Of a stretch of DNA of 64,000 nucleotides, positions 28,059 through 40,356 are shown piece after piece. The first letter of the stretch is position 1, and every line of letters starts with the position of its first letter. Made by a program: the position numbers and the translations under genes. The notes beneath the pieces are model-generated. The model was not told the DNA's origin, did not search any database, and was given only the letters and a program-made list of their open reading frames with translations. Source of the stretch: Mycobacteriaceae bacterium (GTDB taxonomy: Bacteria; Actinomycetota; Actinomycetes; Mycobacteriales; Mycobacteriaceae); NCBI GenBank assembly GCA_019749805.1, contig JAIEPH010000031.1, positions 1 to 64,000 of the forward strand. Direction: 5' to 3'.

Positions 28059-29379
28059 CAGTGGGATGAATGTGCATCGTGCGCGAGATCGCGGTATAGG
28101 GCTTCTTTGCCGTCATGATGTCGAGAATCGAGTGGATGACCTCGTCGCCGCCGACCCCGAAGATGGTGGCGCCGAGGATCTGTTCGGTCTCGGCATCGAC
28201 GACGACCTTCATGAAGCCCTGTGTCTCGCCCTTCTCGACGGCGCGGCCGACGCGCGTCATGGGCCGCTTGCCCACCAACGCTTTTCGTCCTGACTTGCGC
28301 ACCTCGTCGACCGTCAGGCCTGCCCGCCCCAGCGGCGGGTCGATGTAGAGGGCGTAAGTCGTTATCCGGTCGCTCACCCGGCGCGGGTCGTCGTCGAGCA
28401 GGTTGGCCGCGACGATCTCGAAGTCGTTGTACGAGGTGTGCGTAAAGGCGCCGCGTCCGTTGCAGTCCCCCATGGCCCAGATGTGTTCGACGTTGGTGCG
28501 CAGATGATCGTCGACGACGATGTAACCTCGGCGGTCCGTCTCGACGCCGGCCGCTTCGAGCCCGAGGTCGTCGGTGTTGGGCTGACGCCCGACCGCCATC
28601 AGCAGGTGGGTACCTGCGATGGATTCGGCGCCCTCGCGTGGTGCGACCTCGAAGCCGTTGTCGCGCTTGGTGAAACGAATGTCGCTGGCGCCGACGACGA
28701 CGCTGATACCCTCGGCCTCCAGGATCTCCTTGATGGTCGCCGAGACGTCCTCGTCCTCGCGGGAGGTGAGTCGTGGCCCCTTCTCGATGACCGTCACGCG
28801 GGCACCGAACCGGCGGTACATCTGTGCGAATTCCAGGGCGATGTAACTTCCACCGATGACCACCAGATGCTCTGGCACCGTGTCTAGTTCGAGAATTCCG
28901 ACGTTCGTCATGTAGTCGATGTCGGTGAGCCCGGGCATGTCGGGCGTCACCGCCCGGCCGCCGACGTTGAGGAAGATCCGGTCCGCTTCCAGGACGCGGT
29001 CGTCCACCCGGATGGTGTGTGGGCCCTCGAACCTGGCATGGCCGCGGATCAACGTCGCCCCGTCCATGCCTTCGATCCAGGACTCGACCCCTTCGCGGTC
29101 ACCGACCACGATTTTGTCCTTACGCGCCTTGACAGCGGCCATATCCACGCTGATATCGCCTGTGCCGATGCCGTATTCGGCTCCGCGGCTGGCGACGCGG
29201 GCGGCGTATGCGCTGGCGACCAGGGTCTTCGTCGGGATGCAGCCCGAGTTGACGCATGTGCCGCCGACGAGCTTGCGTTCGATGACGGCGACCGTGTAAC
29301 CCGCCTGGGTCAGCCTGCCGGCCAGCGGCGGCCCGGCCTGGCCCGCGCCGACGATGACCGCGTCGAACTTTTCAGTCAT
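28009..29379 (-). CDS. FAD-dependent disulfide oxidoreductase, mercuric-reductase-like
   Basis: A 456-residue class I pyridine nucleotide-disulfide oxidoreductase: FAD motif VIVGAGQAGPPLAGRL, redox pair C42/C47 in GGTCVNSGCIPTKT, NAD(P)H motif VVIGGSYIALEFAQ, second FAD motif AMGDCNGRG, and C-terminal His in MHIHPTVSEL. It lacks the N-terminal HMA domain and C-terminal Cys pair of true MerA, so mercury reduction is unlikely. It also differs from mycothione reductase. Electron acceptor unknown. Converges with and overlaps the WrbA-like gene. Confidence 0.87.
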   Translation of the reverse strand: MTEKFDAVIVGAGQAGPPLAGRLTQAGYTVAVIERKLVGGTCVNSGCIPTKTLVASAYAARVASRGAEYGIGTGDISVDMAAVKARKDKIVVGDREGVESWIEGMDGATLIRGHARFEGPHTIRVDDRVLEADRIFLNVGGRAVTPDMPGLTDIDYMTNVGILELDTVPEHLVVIGGSYIALEFAQMYRRFGARVTVIEKGPRLTSREDEDVSATIKEILEAEGISVVVGASDIRFTKRDNGFEVAPREGAESIAGTHLLMAVGRQPNTDDLGLEAAGVETDRRGYIVVDDHLRTNVEHIWAMGDCNGRGAFTHTSYNDFEIVAANLLDDDPRRVSDRITTYALYIDPPLGRAGLTVDEVRKSGRKALVGKRPMTRVGRAVEKGETQGFMKVVVDAETEQILGATIFGVGGDEVIHSILDIMTAKKPYTAISRTMHIHPTVSELVPTMLQDLHPLD

Positions 29380-29389
29380 CGGCCGCGGT

Positions 29390-29872
29390 TCAGACGAGGC
29401 TCACGAGGAAGGCAACCAGGAAGCCTCCGCCGACGGCCACTACGTCCTCGATGAACGCGCCCGGCCGGTCCTTACCTTTGTTGGCTTCGTAGAGCTTGGT
29501 TCTGACTGCGGCGCCGCCCAGCGTGCCCAGCACCGCACCGACGATGCCCGCGCCGATGCAACTGAACGTGTGGAAGAACGCGCTACCGATCACCGCCCCC
29601 GCGAAAGCACCCATGATGAGTCGGGTGGCGAACTGCGGCGCCGTCTTGCGGCTCGGGGTCTTCGGTAGCTGATCGGTGACGAGTTCCACCAGCAGGAAGA
29701 TCGTCAGGACGGTGACGGTGATCGGATGGGCGACCCACTCCGACCACTTGCCGTCGACGTCGATCCAGCCGAGCATGGCCCCCCAAGCGACCACCGCCGG
29801 GGCGGTCATCGCCCGCAATCCGGCGATCACGCCGATCAGCAGCGCGAGCAATATGACGAGGACCTGCGTCAT
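29390..29872 (-). CDS. DUF4126 membrane protein
   Basis: A 160-residue protein with four to five hydrophobic helices (VLVILLALLIGVIAGLRAM first) and the GLRAMTAPAVVAW signature of DUF4126. Same length and place as Rv2120c. Ends 10 nt before the preceding oxidoreductase start on the same strand, so the two are probably co-transcribed. Function unknown. Confidence 0.88.
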   Translation of the reverse strand: MTQVLVILLALLIGVIAGLRAMTAPAVVAWGAMLGWIDVDGKWSEWVAHPITVTVLTIFLLVELVTDQLPKTPSRKTAPQFATRLIMGAFAGAVIGSAFFHTFSCIGAGIVGAVLGTLGGAAVRTKLYEANKGKDRPGAFIEDVVAVGGGFLVAFLVSLV

Positions 29873-29940
29873 GCCAACCTCCGTACCGGTGAAGACGACA
29901 CCCGGACGCTAACACGCGTGCAGTGCGATGACCTGTCGAA

Positions 29941-30786
29941 TCAGAAGCGGCAGAACCGAATGTCAGACGCCAGAATCGCCTTCGCACCGATCGCGGCGAG
30001 TTTGTCCATGATCGCGTTGACGTCGCGACGTGGCACGAGTGCGCGCACCGCCACCCACGCCGGATCGGCGAGCGGGGCGATGGTGGGCGATTCCAGTCCC
30101 GGGGTGACGGCAGCGGCCTCGTCGAGTACCGTGCGCGGGCAGTCGTAGTCGAGCATCAGGTACTGCTGCCCGAACACCACACCCTGTACCCGTCCCGCCA
30201 GTTGGTCACGGGCCGCGGAGTTCCCGGCTTCGGCGCCCTCGATCAGCACGGCTTCGGAATCACAGAGCGGATCACCGAACGCCACCAGATCGTGTAGCGC
30301 GAGCGTCCGTCCGGACCCGACGACATCGGCGATGACGTCGGCCACGCCCAGCTGGACGGAAATCTCGACAGCGCCGTCGAGGCGAATAACGGTTGCCTCG
30401 ATTCCCTTGGCGGCGAGGTCTTTACGTACCAGGTTCGGAAAGGATGTCGCGATCCGCTTGCCCGCCAGGTCGGCGGCGGTCCACTCCCGGCCGATCGGGC
30501 CCGCGTATCGGAACGTCGAATTGCCGAAGCCGAGCGCCAATCGCTCCCGCACCGGTGCGTTGGAATCGGCGGCCAGGTCGCGACCGGTGATCCCGAAGTC
30601 CAGCTGACCCGAACCGACGTAGATCGCGATGTCCTTGGGGCGCAAGAAGAAGAATTCGACGTTGTTCGCCCGGTCGATGACGGTCAGGTCCTTCTGGTCC
30701 CGGCGCCTGCGATAGCCCGCCTCGGACAGGATCTCGGCGGCGGACTCGCTCAAGGCACCCTTGTTGGGCACCGCGACGCGCAACAT
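29941..30786 (-). CDS. hisG: ATP phosphoribosyltransferase, long form
   Basis: A 281-residue enzyme of the first step of histidine synthesis (ATP + PRPP to phosphoribosyl-ATP). It has two substrate domains ([31 protein letters not shown] loop [14 protein letters not shown]) and the C-terminal ACT-like domain for histidine feedback inhibition (about 210-281), hence the HisZ-independent long form. ATG 30786 matches the family start; ATG 30795, which overlaps the hisE stop as ATGA, is equally possible and adds three residues. Confidence 0.95.
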   Translation of the reverse strand: MLRVAVPNKGALSESAAEILSEAGYRRRRDQKDLTVIDRANNVEFFFLRPKDIAIYVGSGQLDFGITGRDLAADSNAPVRERLALGFGNSTFRYAGPIGREWTAADLAGKRIATSFPNLVRKDLAAKGIEATVIRLDGAVEISVQLGVADVIADVVGSGRTLALHDLVAFGDPLCDSEAVLIEGAEAGNSAARDQLAGRVQGVVFGQQYLMLDYDCPRTVLDEAAAVTPGLESPTIAPLADPAWVAVRALVPRRDVNAIMDKLAAIGAKAILASDIRFCRF

Positions 30787-30791
30787 GTCGC

Positions 30792-31073
30792 TCATAGCTT
30801 GGAGTAGACGTCGTCGAGGGATAGACCGCGGGAAATCATCAGCACCTGCGTCCAATACAGCAGCTGGCTGATCTCGTCGGCCAGCGCATCGTCACTCTCG
30901 TGTTCGGCGGCCAGCCACACCTCGCCGGCCTCTTCCAGAATCTTCTTGCCAAGGCCGTGCACGCCGCCATCGAGCGCGGCGACCGTGCCGCTGCCCGCCG
31001 GCCGGGTGCGCGCACGCTCGCTCAGTTCAGCGAACAGGGCGTCGAAGGTCTTCACGGGAGGCGATTGTGTCAC
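30792..31073 (-). CDS. hisE: Phosphoribosyl-ATP pyrophosphatase
   Basis: A 93-residue MazG-like all-alpha hydrolase of the second histidine step, with the acidic cluster [15 protein letters not shown] and [14 protein letters not shown] binding Mg. HisI is not fused, as usual in mycobacteria. It precedes hisG with overlapping stop/start, so the first two pathway enzymes are made together; the remaining his genes lie elsewhere. Confidence 0.95.
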   Translation of the reverse strand: MTQSPPVKTFDALFAELSERARTRPAGSGTVAALDGGVHGLGKKILEEAGEVWLAAEHESDDALADEISQLLYWTQVLMISRGLSLDDVYSKL

Positions 31074-31118
31074 GGCGCCGCGCGCAAAGTCACGGCGGTT
31101 TCGCCGCGGTCCCCACCC

Positions 31119-32594
31119 TCAGGTGGAGGCCTTCGGCGCATGCTGATGCAGGATCTCGCCGTGCATGTCCTCCAGCGACACGCCCTTGGTCTCCATCACC
31201 CACCGCCACACAAAGACGCCCGACAGCACAGCGCACAGGCCGTAGAACCCGTAGGCCAGACCGAGATGCTCGCGCAGACCCGGGAACGTGATCGTGATAA
31301 TCCAGTTGGCCGCCCACTGACCTGCCGCGGCGAGGCCCAGCGCAGCGGCGCGGATGCGGTTGGGGAACATCTCGCCGAGCAGCACCCAGACGACCGGACC
31401 CCACGACATGCCGAACGCCACCACGAACAGGTTCGCCGCGATCAACGCGATCACTCCGGAGGCTCCTGGAAGGCTCGGGTTGCCGTCGGGGCCAATGGTC
31501 GCGTTGGCGAAGATGACGGACATCGTGATGAGCGTGACAGCCATACCCGACGACCCGATGAGCAGCAGCGGCTTGCGCCCGATCTTGTCGATCAGCGCGA
31601 TGGCGATCAACGTCGTCAAGACGTTTATGACCGAGGTGATCACGGTGTAGACCGCCGACTCGTCGGCACTGAACCCGACCGCCTGCCACAGTACGTTCGA
31701 GTAGTAGAAGATCACGTTGATGCCGACGAACTGCTGGAAGATCGACAGCCCGAGGCCCACCCACACGATGCCGTAGATGCCGCCCGTCGGCTTCTTCAGA
31801 TCGCGCAACGACGGCTTGTCCTCGCGCTCCAGCGTCTCCTTGATGCGATCGATCGTGATTTCCAGGTTCTTCTCGCCGAGGAGCATGCTGAGCACCCTGC
31901 GGGCCTCCGGAATCTTGTGGCTGGCAACGAGATATCGCGGCGACTCGGGAATGGTGAACGCCAGCACCCCGTATAGAACGGCAGGGGCCGCCATCGCGAG
32001 GAACATCCAGCGCCATGCGTCGAGACCGAACCACAGCACTTCGTTAGGGCCGCCCGCCGCCCACTGCAACAGCCAGTTGACGGCGAAGGACGCAAAGATG
32101 CCCAACACGATGGCCAACTGTTGCAAGGACCCCAGTCGGCCACGGATCCGTGGCGGCGATGTCTCGGCGATGTAGGCGGGCGCAATGACCGAAGCGACGC
32201 CGACGCCGATGCCACCGACGATGCGGAACAGCACGACCGCCCAGACTTCGTGCGCGAAGCCTGTTCCGAAGGCGCTGACCAGGAACAGCACCGCAGCAAT
32301 CTTCATGACCGCGATGCGGCCGATCCTGTCGGCGATCCGTCCGGCGGTCATGGCTCCGGCCGCGGCCCCCAGCAGCGCCGAGGCCACCGCGAAACCGAGC
32401 TCGGCGTTGCCGATGCCGAAGTCCTCCTGGATCGAGTCGACCGCACCGTTGATCACCGCGCTGTCGTAGCCGAACAGCAACCCGCCCAGCGCGGCGACCG
32501 AAGCGATTCGGACGGCGGTGCCGCCCGACGAGAAGTCATCGTCGGCGATCGGTAGTGAGGATTCGTCTCCAGCGGGGGCATTGGAGCCAGCCAT
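31119..32594 (-). CDS. glcP: Sugar porter family MFS permease (GlcP-like)
   Basis: A 491-residue, 12-helix proton:sugar symporter of the SP family. Diagnostic motifs: GYDSAVINGAVDSIQ, DRIGRIA, PESPRYLV, FQQFVGINVIFYYS, DKIGRKPLL and GEMFPNRIRAAALG. Context beside metH and the his genes matches the characterised glucose permease GlcP of M. smegmatis, hence the name; xylose or other hexoses remain possible. A CRP-like palindrome sits 24-37 nt upstream of the ATG. Confidence 0.88.
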   Translation of the reverse strand: MAGSNAPAGDESSLPIADDDFSSGGTAVRIASVAALGGLLFGYDSAVINGAVDSIQEDFGIGNAELGFAVASALLGAAAGAMTAGRIADRIGRIAVMKIAAVLFLVSAFGTGFAHEVWAVVLFRIVGGIGVGVASVIAPAYIAETSPPRIRGRLGSLQQLAIVLGIFASFAVNWLLQWAAGGPNEVLWFGLDAWRWMFLAMAAPAVLYGVLAFTIPESPRYLVASHKIPEARRVLSMLLGEKNLEITIDRIKETLEREDKPSLRDLKKPTGGIYGIVWVGLGLSIFQQFVGINVIFYYSNVLWQAVGFSADESAVYTVITSVINVLTTLIAIALIDKIGRKPLLLIGSSGMAVTLITMSVIFANATIGPDGNPSLPGASGVIALIAANLFVVAFGMSWGPVVWVLLGEMFPNRIRAAALGLAAAGQWAANWIITITFPGLREHLGLAYGFYGLCAVLSGVFVWRWVMETKGVSLEDMHGEILHQHAPKAST

Positions 32595-32617
32595 GGGCGT
32601 CCCTTTCGCAGCGTTGC

Positions 32618-32631
32618 GTGATCCGGGTCAC
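32618..32631 (-). promoter_or_regulatory. CRP-like site upstream of glcP
   Basis: GTGA-TCCGGG-TCAC matches the palindromic core GTGA-N6-TCAC bound by mycobacterial CRP. It lies 24-37 nt before the permease ATG. So near the start, it would overlap or follow the promoter and could act as a repressor site. A near twin is found at 62836-62849. Confidence 0.6.
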
Positions 32632-32676
32632 GTGAGTACCCCCCGTCTTACCACTGGCAAGCATGCTGCGGGGGAC

Positions 32677-33360
32677 TTACGCTGAGCGTTCTCCGACGCC
32701 ACGGCTGAGGTGACCATAGACCCGGCGAAGATCGGCGACGCCGACCCCGGCCAGCGAACTCACATGTGCCCGGCGCCCTCCTACGGGCACCTCGACGTCA
32801 TTGGGTACCACCAGCACCGGGCATCCCGCACTCTCCGCAGCGGCAGTGCCGGTGACCGAATCTTCGACCGCCAAACATGCCGAGGGCTCCAGCCCGAGCA
32901 GCGTGGCAGCTCGCCGATAGGCGTCCGGCGCCGGCTTGCCCCTCGGCACTTCGTCGCCGCAGACCGACACCGAAAAATAGTGCTTACCAATGCTGTTGAG
33001 GGCGCGCTCGGTCAGCTGTCGCTGGGTGTTGGTGACCAGAGCCATCGGAGTTCGTTCGGCGGCAAGGGCTTCCAGCAACTCGTGCGCGCCGTCGCACCAC
33101 GGCAGCCCGCCGTCGAACAACTCTCCGGTGTAGTCGTGCAACCATCGGATGGATTCGGCCATCGCGTCCGGATCGAGGGCGAGACCGAGGTCGGTGTAGA
33201 CCGTGTGGATCGTGTCCTCAGCCGAACCGCCCACCAGCGATGCCCGCACCTCGGGCGTCATTTTGCCGCCGTGGCGTTCGTACAGCGCCGTCAGTGAAAT
33301 ATCCCAGAGTTTTTCGGAGTCGACGAGGGTCCCATCCATGTCGAACAGCACCGCACGCAT
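32677..33360 (-). CDS. HAD-superfamily phosphatase, beta-PGM-like
   Basis: A 227-residue HAD hydrolase: motif I FDMDGTLVDSE (D7 nucleophile, D9 acid), a helical C1 cap (about 15-85), motif II VTNTQ, motif III K in RGKPAPDAY, motif IV VEDSVTG. This subgroup acts on sugar phosphates or similar small phosphates. Position upstream of the permease in the same direction (82 nt) allows a link to sugar metabolism. The ATG 33360 matches the family start; a longer frame reaches 33393. CAGAAT lies 7 nt before the ATG, so it may be leaderless. Confidence 0.85.
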   Translation of the reverse strand: MRAVLFDMDGTLVDSEKLWDISLTALYERHGGKMTPEVRASLVGGSAEDTIHTVYTDLGLALDPDAMAESIRWLHDYTGELFDGGLPWCDGAHELLEALAAERTPMALVTNTQRQLTERALNSIGKHYFSVSVCGDEVPRGKPAPDAYRRAATLLGLEPSACLAVEDSVTGTAAAESAGCPVLVVPNDVEVPVGGRRAHVSSLAGVGVADLRRVYGHLSRGVGERSA

Positions 33361-33402
33361 GTTTCGAATTCTGTCACGGCGGCGAGTCGCCAATCAGCAT
33401 GG

Positions 33403-33600
33403 GTGACACGTACCGCGAAATCCGCGACAATTCTTGTGACCGGGGCAACAGGAAACATCGGTGCTGCGTCGTGGATCATCTGATCAGTTTGGGCGCCAAC
33501 GATATCCGCGCTCTGGCCGTGAACCCTGCCAAGCCGATCTGCCCTTACGTGCTGACGAAGGTGAACCGGAACGCGTTCGGGTGCATCATATCTCGGCTCG
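33403..33600 (+). pseudogene. Fragment of an NmrA/SDR-type NAD(P)-binding gene
   Basis: From GTG 33403 the frame encodes a canonical dinucleotide-binding start (ILVTGATGNIGAAS) and stops at 33483. Continuing with a one-base shift at about 33466, the next frame reads VVDHLISLGANDIRALAVNP, the expected continuation of an NmrA-family protein. After about residue 45 the similarity fades and runs into the metH 3' end. It is therefore a 5' remnant with a frameshift and a 3' truncation. Confidence 0.65.
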
Positions 33601-33612
33601 ACAAGCCAGGGC

Positions 33613-37380
<3,768 letters not shown>

Positions 37381-37386
37381 AATGCA

Positions 37387-37472
37387 CTCCTTCCGTTACG
37401 GAAGGCGTCCTTGACTTCGCCGAGCGTGGCGGAATCCGGCAATGACCCGGAACCGTTGCAACGCCTCTCGAC
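37387..37472 (-). promoter_or_regulatory. Putative S-adenosylhomocysteine (SAH) riboswitch of metH
   Basis: Leftward RNA begins GUCGAGAGGCGUUGCAACGG, close to the SAH-riboswitch opening CGAGGAGCGYUGCRAC. P1: GUCGAG (37472-37467) pairs CUCGGC (37424-37419). Internal hairpin UCCGG/CCGGA (37451-37435). Pseudoknot: AGGCGU (37466-37461) pairs ACGCCU (37408-37403). Expression platform: CCUUCCG-UAA-CGGAAGG (37405-37389), whose 3' arm contains the metH Shine-Dalgarno and whose 5' arm shares three bases with the pseudoknot strand. SAH binding would free the SD and switch metH on, as known SAH riboswitches do. Confidence 0.75.
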
Positions 37473-37478
37473 CAGAAA

Positions 37479-37484
37479 AGTCTA
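37479..37484 (-). promoter_or_regulatory. -10 element of metH
   Basis: TAGACT on the leftward strand. A start 6-7 nt downstream falls at 37473-37472, which is exactly the first base of the riboswitch P1 stem. This agreement supports both calls. Confidence 0.55.
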
Positions 37485-37664
37485 CGCCGTCGCCCGGTCG
37501 ACGTCTGGACGCCCAACTCATCGCCATGATGGGCAGCTTTGGAGCTTTTGGCGATGGCCTAAGTATCAACATTAACCAGATTGCCGTCCAGGGTATTTCG
37601 TCTCGGCGGGGCGCCACCAATTCAGCCCGTGTGGCGATGCCGCTCCAAGCCACCACACAGGGCT

Positions 37665-37670
37665 TACGCT
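37665..37670 (+). promoter_or_regulatory. -10 element of the PAC2 gene
   Basis: TACGCT, then 6 nt, then GTG 37677. The same hexamer with the same spacing, and a similar spacer (GGNCTN), occurs at the RecB-like gene at 24827. Leaderless transcript predicted. Confidence 0.5.
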
Positions 37671-37676
37671 GGCCTG

Positions 37677-38540
37677 GTGACGCCGAACCTGCCCGACTTG
37701 AGCGACACGATCGTCGTCGCGGCCTTCGAGGGCTGGAACGATGCCGGGGATGCTGCGAGCGATGCGCTGGAGCACCTGGACGCGATCTGGGAAGCCGAAC
37801 CGATCGTGGAGATCGACGACGAGGCGTACTACGACTACCAGGTGAACCGGCCGGTGATTCGGCAGGTCGATGGGGTGACCCGCGAACTGGTGTGGCCGTC
37901 GATGCGCATCTCGCACTGCCGTCCACCCGGCTCCGACCGCGACATCGTGCTGATGCACGGCGTCGAGCCCAATATGCGCTGGCGTACGTTCTGCGCTGAG
38001 TTGTTGGCGATCGCGGACAAGCTCAACGTGCGGACAGTCGTCATCCTGGGCGCACTGCTGGCCGACACCCCACACACGCGCCCGGTTCCGGTGTCGGGAG
38101 CGGCTTACTCCCCCGACTCGGCGAAGACGTTCGGCCTCGAGGAGACGCGCTATGAGGGACCGACGGGCATCGCCGGGGTGTTCCAGGACGCCTGTGTGCA
38201 GGCCGGCATTCCCGCGGTGACGTTCTGGGCTGCCGTCCCGCATTACGTGTCGCAGCCGCCGAACCCCAAGGCCACCGTCGCGTTGTTGCGCCGCGTCGAG
38301 GACGTCCTGGACATCGAGGTGCCACTCGCCGACCTGCCGACGCAGGCCGAGGAATGGGAACTGGCGGTGACCGAGATGACCTCCGAGGATGACGACATCG
38401 CCGAGTACGTGCAGTCACTGGAAGAACGCGGCGACGCAGAAGTCGATATGCACGAGGCGATCGGCAAGATCGACGGCGACGCCCTGGCCGCCGAGTTCGA
38501 GCGCTATCTGCGCCGTCGCGGGCCGGGTTTTCGGGGTTGA
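37677..38540 (+). CDS. PAC2 (proteasome assembly chaperone-like) family protein
   Basis: A 287-residue protein of the PAC2 family: TIVVAAFEGWNDAGDAASDALEHL, then VLMHGVEPNMRWRTFCAELLAIA, VVILGALLADTPHTRPVPV and PVTFWAAVPHYVSQPPNPKA-like AVTFWAAVPHYVSQ. Homologue of Rv2125, which has a purine-nucleoside-phosphorylase-like fold. A C-terminal acidic helical tail follows. Despite the family name, no evidence here links it to the proteasome except its presence in the same genome region. Convergent with the following pseudogene. Confidence 0.9.
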   Translation: MTPNLPDLSDTIVVAAFEGWNDAGDAASDALEHLDAIWEAEPIVEIDDEAYYDYQVNRPVIRQVDGVTRELVWPSMRISHCRPPGSDRDIVLMHGVEPNMRWRTFCAELLAIADKLNVRTVVILGALLADTPHTRPVPVSGAAYSPDSAKTFGLEETRYEGPTGIAGVFQDACVQAGIPAVTFWAAVPHYVSQPPNPKATVALLRRVEDVLDIEVPLADLPTQAEEWELAVTEMTSEDDDIAEYVQSLEERGDAEVDMHEAIGKIDGDALAAEFERYLRRRGPGFRG

Positions 38541-38553
38541 TCTCCCGGCGAGG

Positions 38554-39438
38554 TCAGGTCTTCACCGCTTGTGGCGGTTTCCAGGTTCCGTTCAGCGCAT
38601 CGGGCTTGGGCTGGTACAGCCGCAGCAGCATCTGGGCCCGTGACCAGAATGCGTTCACCGGCGGCAACTGACCGGCGGGGAATTTCACGACGTAATCGTC
38701 GGCGCCTGTCAGCGGTGCACCCGTGCTGTCGTTGACGATGCCCGGATGCAGCGCCTCGCCGGCTGTGTTGCCGTGCCGAAGAATTGGGCCGACCACACTT
38801 CACCGGTCTCGATCTTCTCCTTCTTGACCGCGTCGAACTCCGTCCACGCGTCGGTCATCCCGCCCTCGATCGCGGCACGTGTCTGCGGGCTCAGCTTGTC
38901 GGCGTCGAAACTGCCATCGGGTCCGATTCCGATGCTGGCGAAACGGGCGCGCAGATCCTTCTCCGACGGCAGCGTGGGCGCGAACCGCATTGCGAAACCG
39001 AGGATCTCGAAGAACTGGGGCGAGGTTGTCTGCTGATCGCGAGTCAGCGGGCACGAAGTCGATCGGCGGAACGGTCAGCACGAGCGGCTCTGCACGCAGA
39101 TCCGCGCCGACGGCGGAATACGGCGTGTCGGAGTTCGGCGTCTGGACCGCCTTGTCCTCAGATGTGTAAAGCCGTGCGGTGCTGAGGACTTCGTTCCACC
39201 CGCCCTTGTACTCGGGATCTTCTTTGTCGACGAAATACGAGTACATCACCCGGTAGTTGTCGACCATCGGGAAGCCGTAGATGTAGGCCTTTTTGGCGAT
39301 CGCGCGCGTCTGTTCGAGGGAGACTGCGCTGGAACTCTCCGGTGACGGGGCGGGTGTCGCACTGTCGTCGGCCTTTTCGGTGCTACAGCCCGCCAGCTAG
39401 GCGAGGGCGGCCGTAAGAGCCGCGACACGGCGGATCAA
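38554..39438 (-). pseudogene. Degraded DUF1254/DUF1214 lipoprotein gene
   Basis: Leftward from TTG 39438, the frame encodes a signal peptide interrupted by an amber codon (39399-39397) directly before lipobox LAGC, then YIYGFPMVDNYRV and VQTPNSDTPYSAVG, typical of DUF1254. At about 39060 a large internal deletion joins PPID to a later IDFVP segment and shifts frame. Another frame then carries QQTTSPQFFEILG, RFAPTLPSEKDLRARFASIG and EVWSAQFFGTA. Near 38760 a further deletion and shift lead to STGAPLTGADDYVVKFP, and the end reads KPDALNGTWKPP. At least four lesions; clearly nonfunctional. Its start overlaps the upstream SDR stop (TTGA). Confidence 0.88.
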
Positions 39439-40313
39439 TGCTTCTCGAGTGCTTCTGTGCGTGCGCTCATCGACCGGCCGTGCGCGGCCACTTCGGCGTC
39501 CATCTGCGACAGCAGTTCTGGAACGTGCTTCAGCGTGCTCGACTCGCCCAGCCGGGACGACAGCAGGGGTTTCAACCAGCGCAGCAGGCCGACGAATCGA
39601 GGGCAGTTGATCTGTCGTTTACGGCCCTCGATGCCCTTGACGAACGCCTCACCGCACTTCTCCACCGACGTCGTCTTGCCGAGCGGCCCTGGCAGATTAC
39701 GCAACATCTCCTGGAACGACGCCAATTCGTCCTTGGATTCTCGGACCAACGGTGTGTCGATCCACAGCATGTGTGCGGATCCGACGTCGACGCCCCGGTA
39801 CGCGAGCTCCAGGCGAAGCGCGTTGGCGAAGTGTTCCACGCCCGCCTTCGACGTGTCGTACGGCACCATGCCCGCTGCGGGCGCGTAGGCGGCGGCCGAG
39901 GACACGATCAACACATATCCGCGCCGCTCGATTACGGACGGCAGTGCCGCGCGCACGGTGTGGAAGACGCCCAGAACATTGACGTCGATCAGCGTCTTGA
40001 ACGCCTGGGGATCAACAGCCAGCAGGGATCCGTGGGTGGCGATGCCGGCGTTGGCCATGACGACGTCGATGCCACCGAACCGCTCGATACCTGCATCGGT
40101 GGACTTTTGCATCGCGGCGAGATCGCGTACGTCCGCGACCGCGGTCAGCACACGGTCCTCGCCGAGCCTGGTGGCCAGGTTCTTCAGCTGAACCTCATCC
40201 AGGTCGGTGAGCACCAGCTTGGCGCCCTTGTCGTGGAGCCGTTGGGCCACCTCGGCGCCGATGCCATTGGCCGCGCCAGTGATCAGGACGACTTTTCCGT
40301 TCACAGAACCCAT
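39435..40313 (-). CDS. Short-chain dehydrogenase/reductase
   Basis: A 292-residue classical SDR: cofactor motif TGAANGIG, NAG motif (MANAGIATHG), catalytic Ser in IVSSAAAY and the YDTSK active-site Tyr/Lys. D38 in LTDLDE after strand 2 suggests NAD(H). Homologue of Rv2129c in place and size. The ATG 40313 starts right at the first strand (MGSVNGKVVLITG); a longer frame reaches into the mshC 3' end and is unsupported. Substrate unknown. Confidence 0.88.
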   Translation of the reverse strand: MGSVNGKVVLITGAANGIGAEVAQRLHDKGAKLVLTDLDEVQLKNLATRLGEDRVLTAVADVRDLAAMQKSTDAGIERFGGIDVVMANAGIATHGSLLAVDPQAFKTLIDVNVLGVFHTVRAALPSVIERRGYVLIVSSAAAYAPAAGMVPYDTSKAGVEHFANALRLELAYRGVDVGSAHMLWIDTPLVRESKDELASFQEMLRNLPGPLGKTTSVEKCGEAFVKGIEGRKRQINCPRFVGLLRWLKPLLSSRLGESSTLKHVPELLSQMDAEVAAHGRSMSARTEALEKH

Positions 40314-40356
40314 GGCCGTCAAACGTACTCCGCACCCAGGTCTGCGCGCGGCGGGT

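Noticed and set aside
28009..29379. Mycothione reductase or true mercuric reductase
   Set aside because: The active-site surroundings differ from mycothione reductase, and both the HMA domain and C-terminal Cys pair of MerA are missing.
37387..37472. SAM-IV or cobalamin riboswitch upstream of metH
   Set aside because: Neither the SAM-IV core (GGUCAUGAGUGCCA) nor a B12 box is present; the SAH consensus fits much better.
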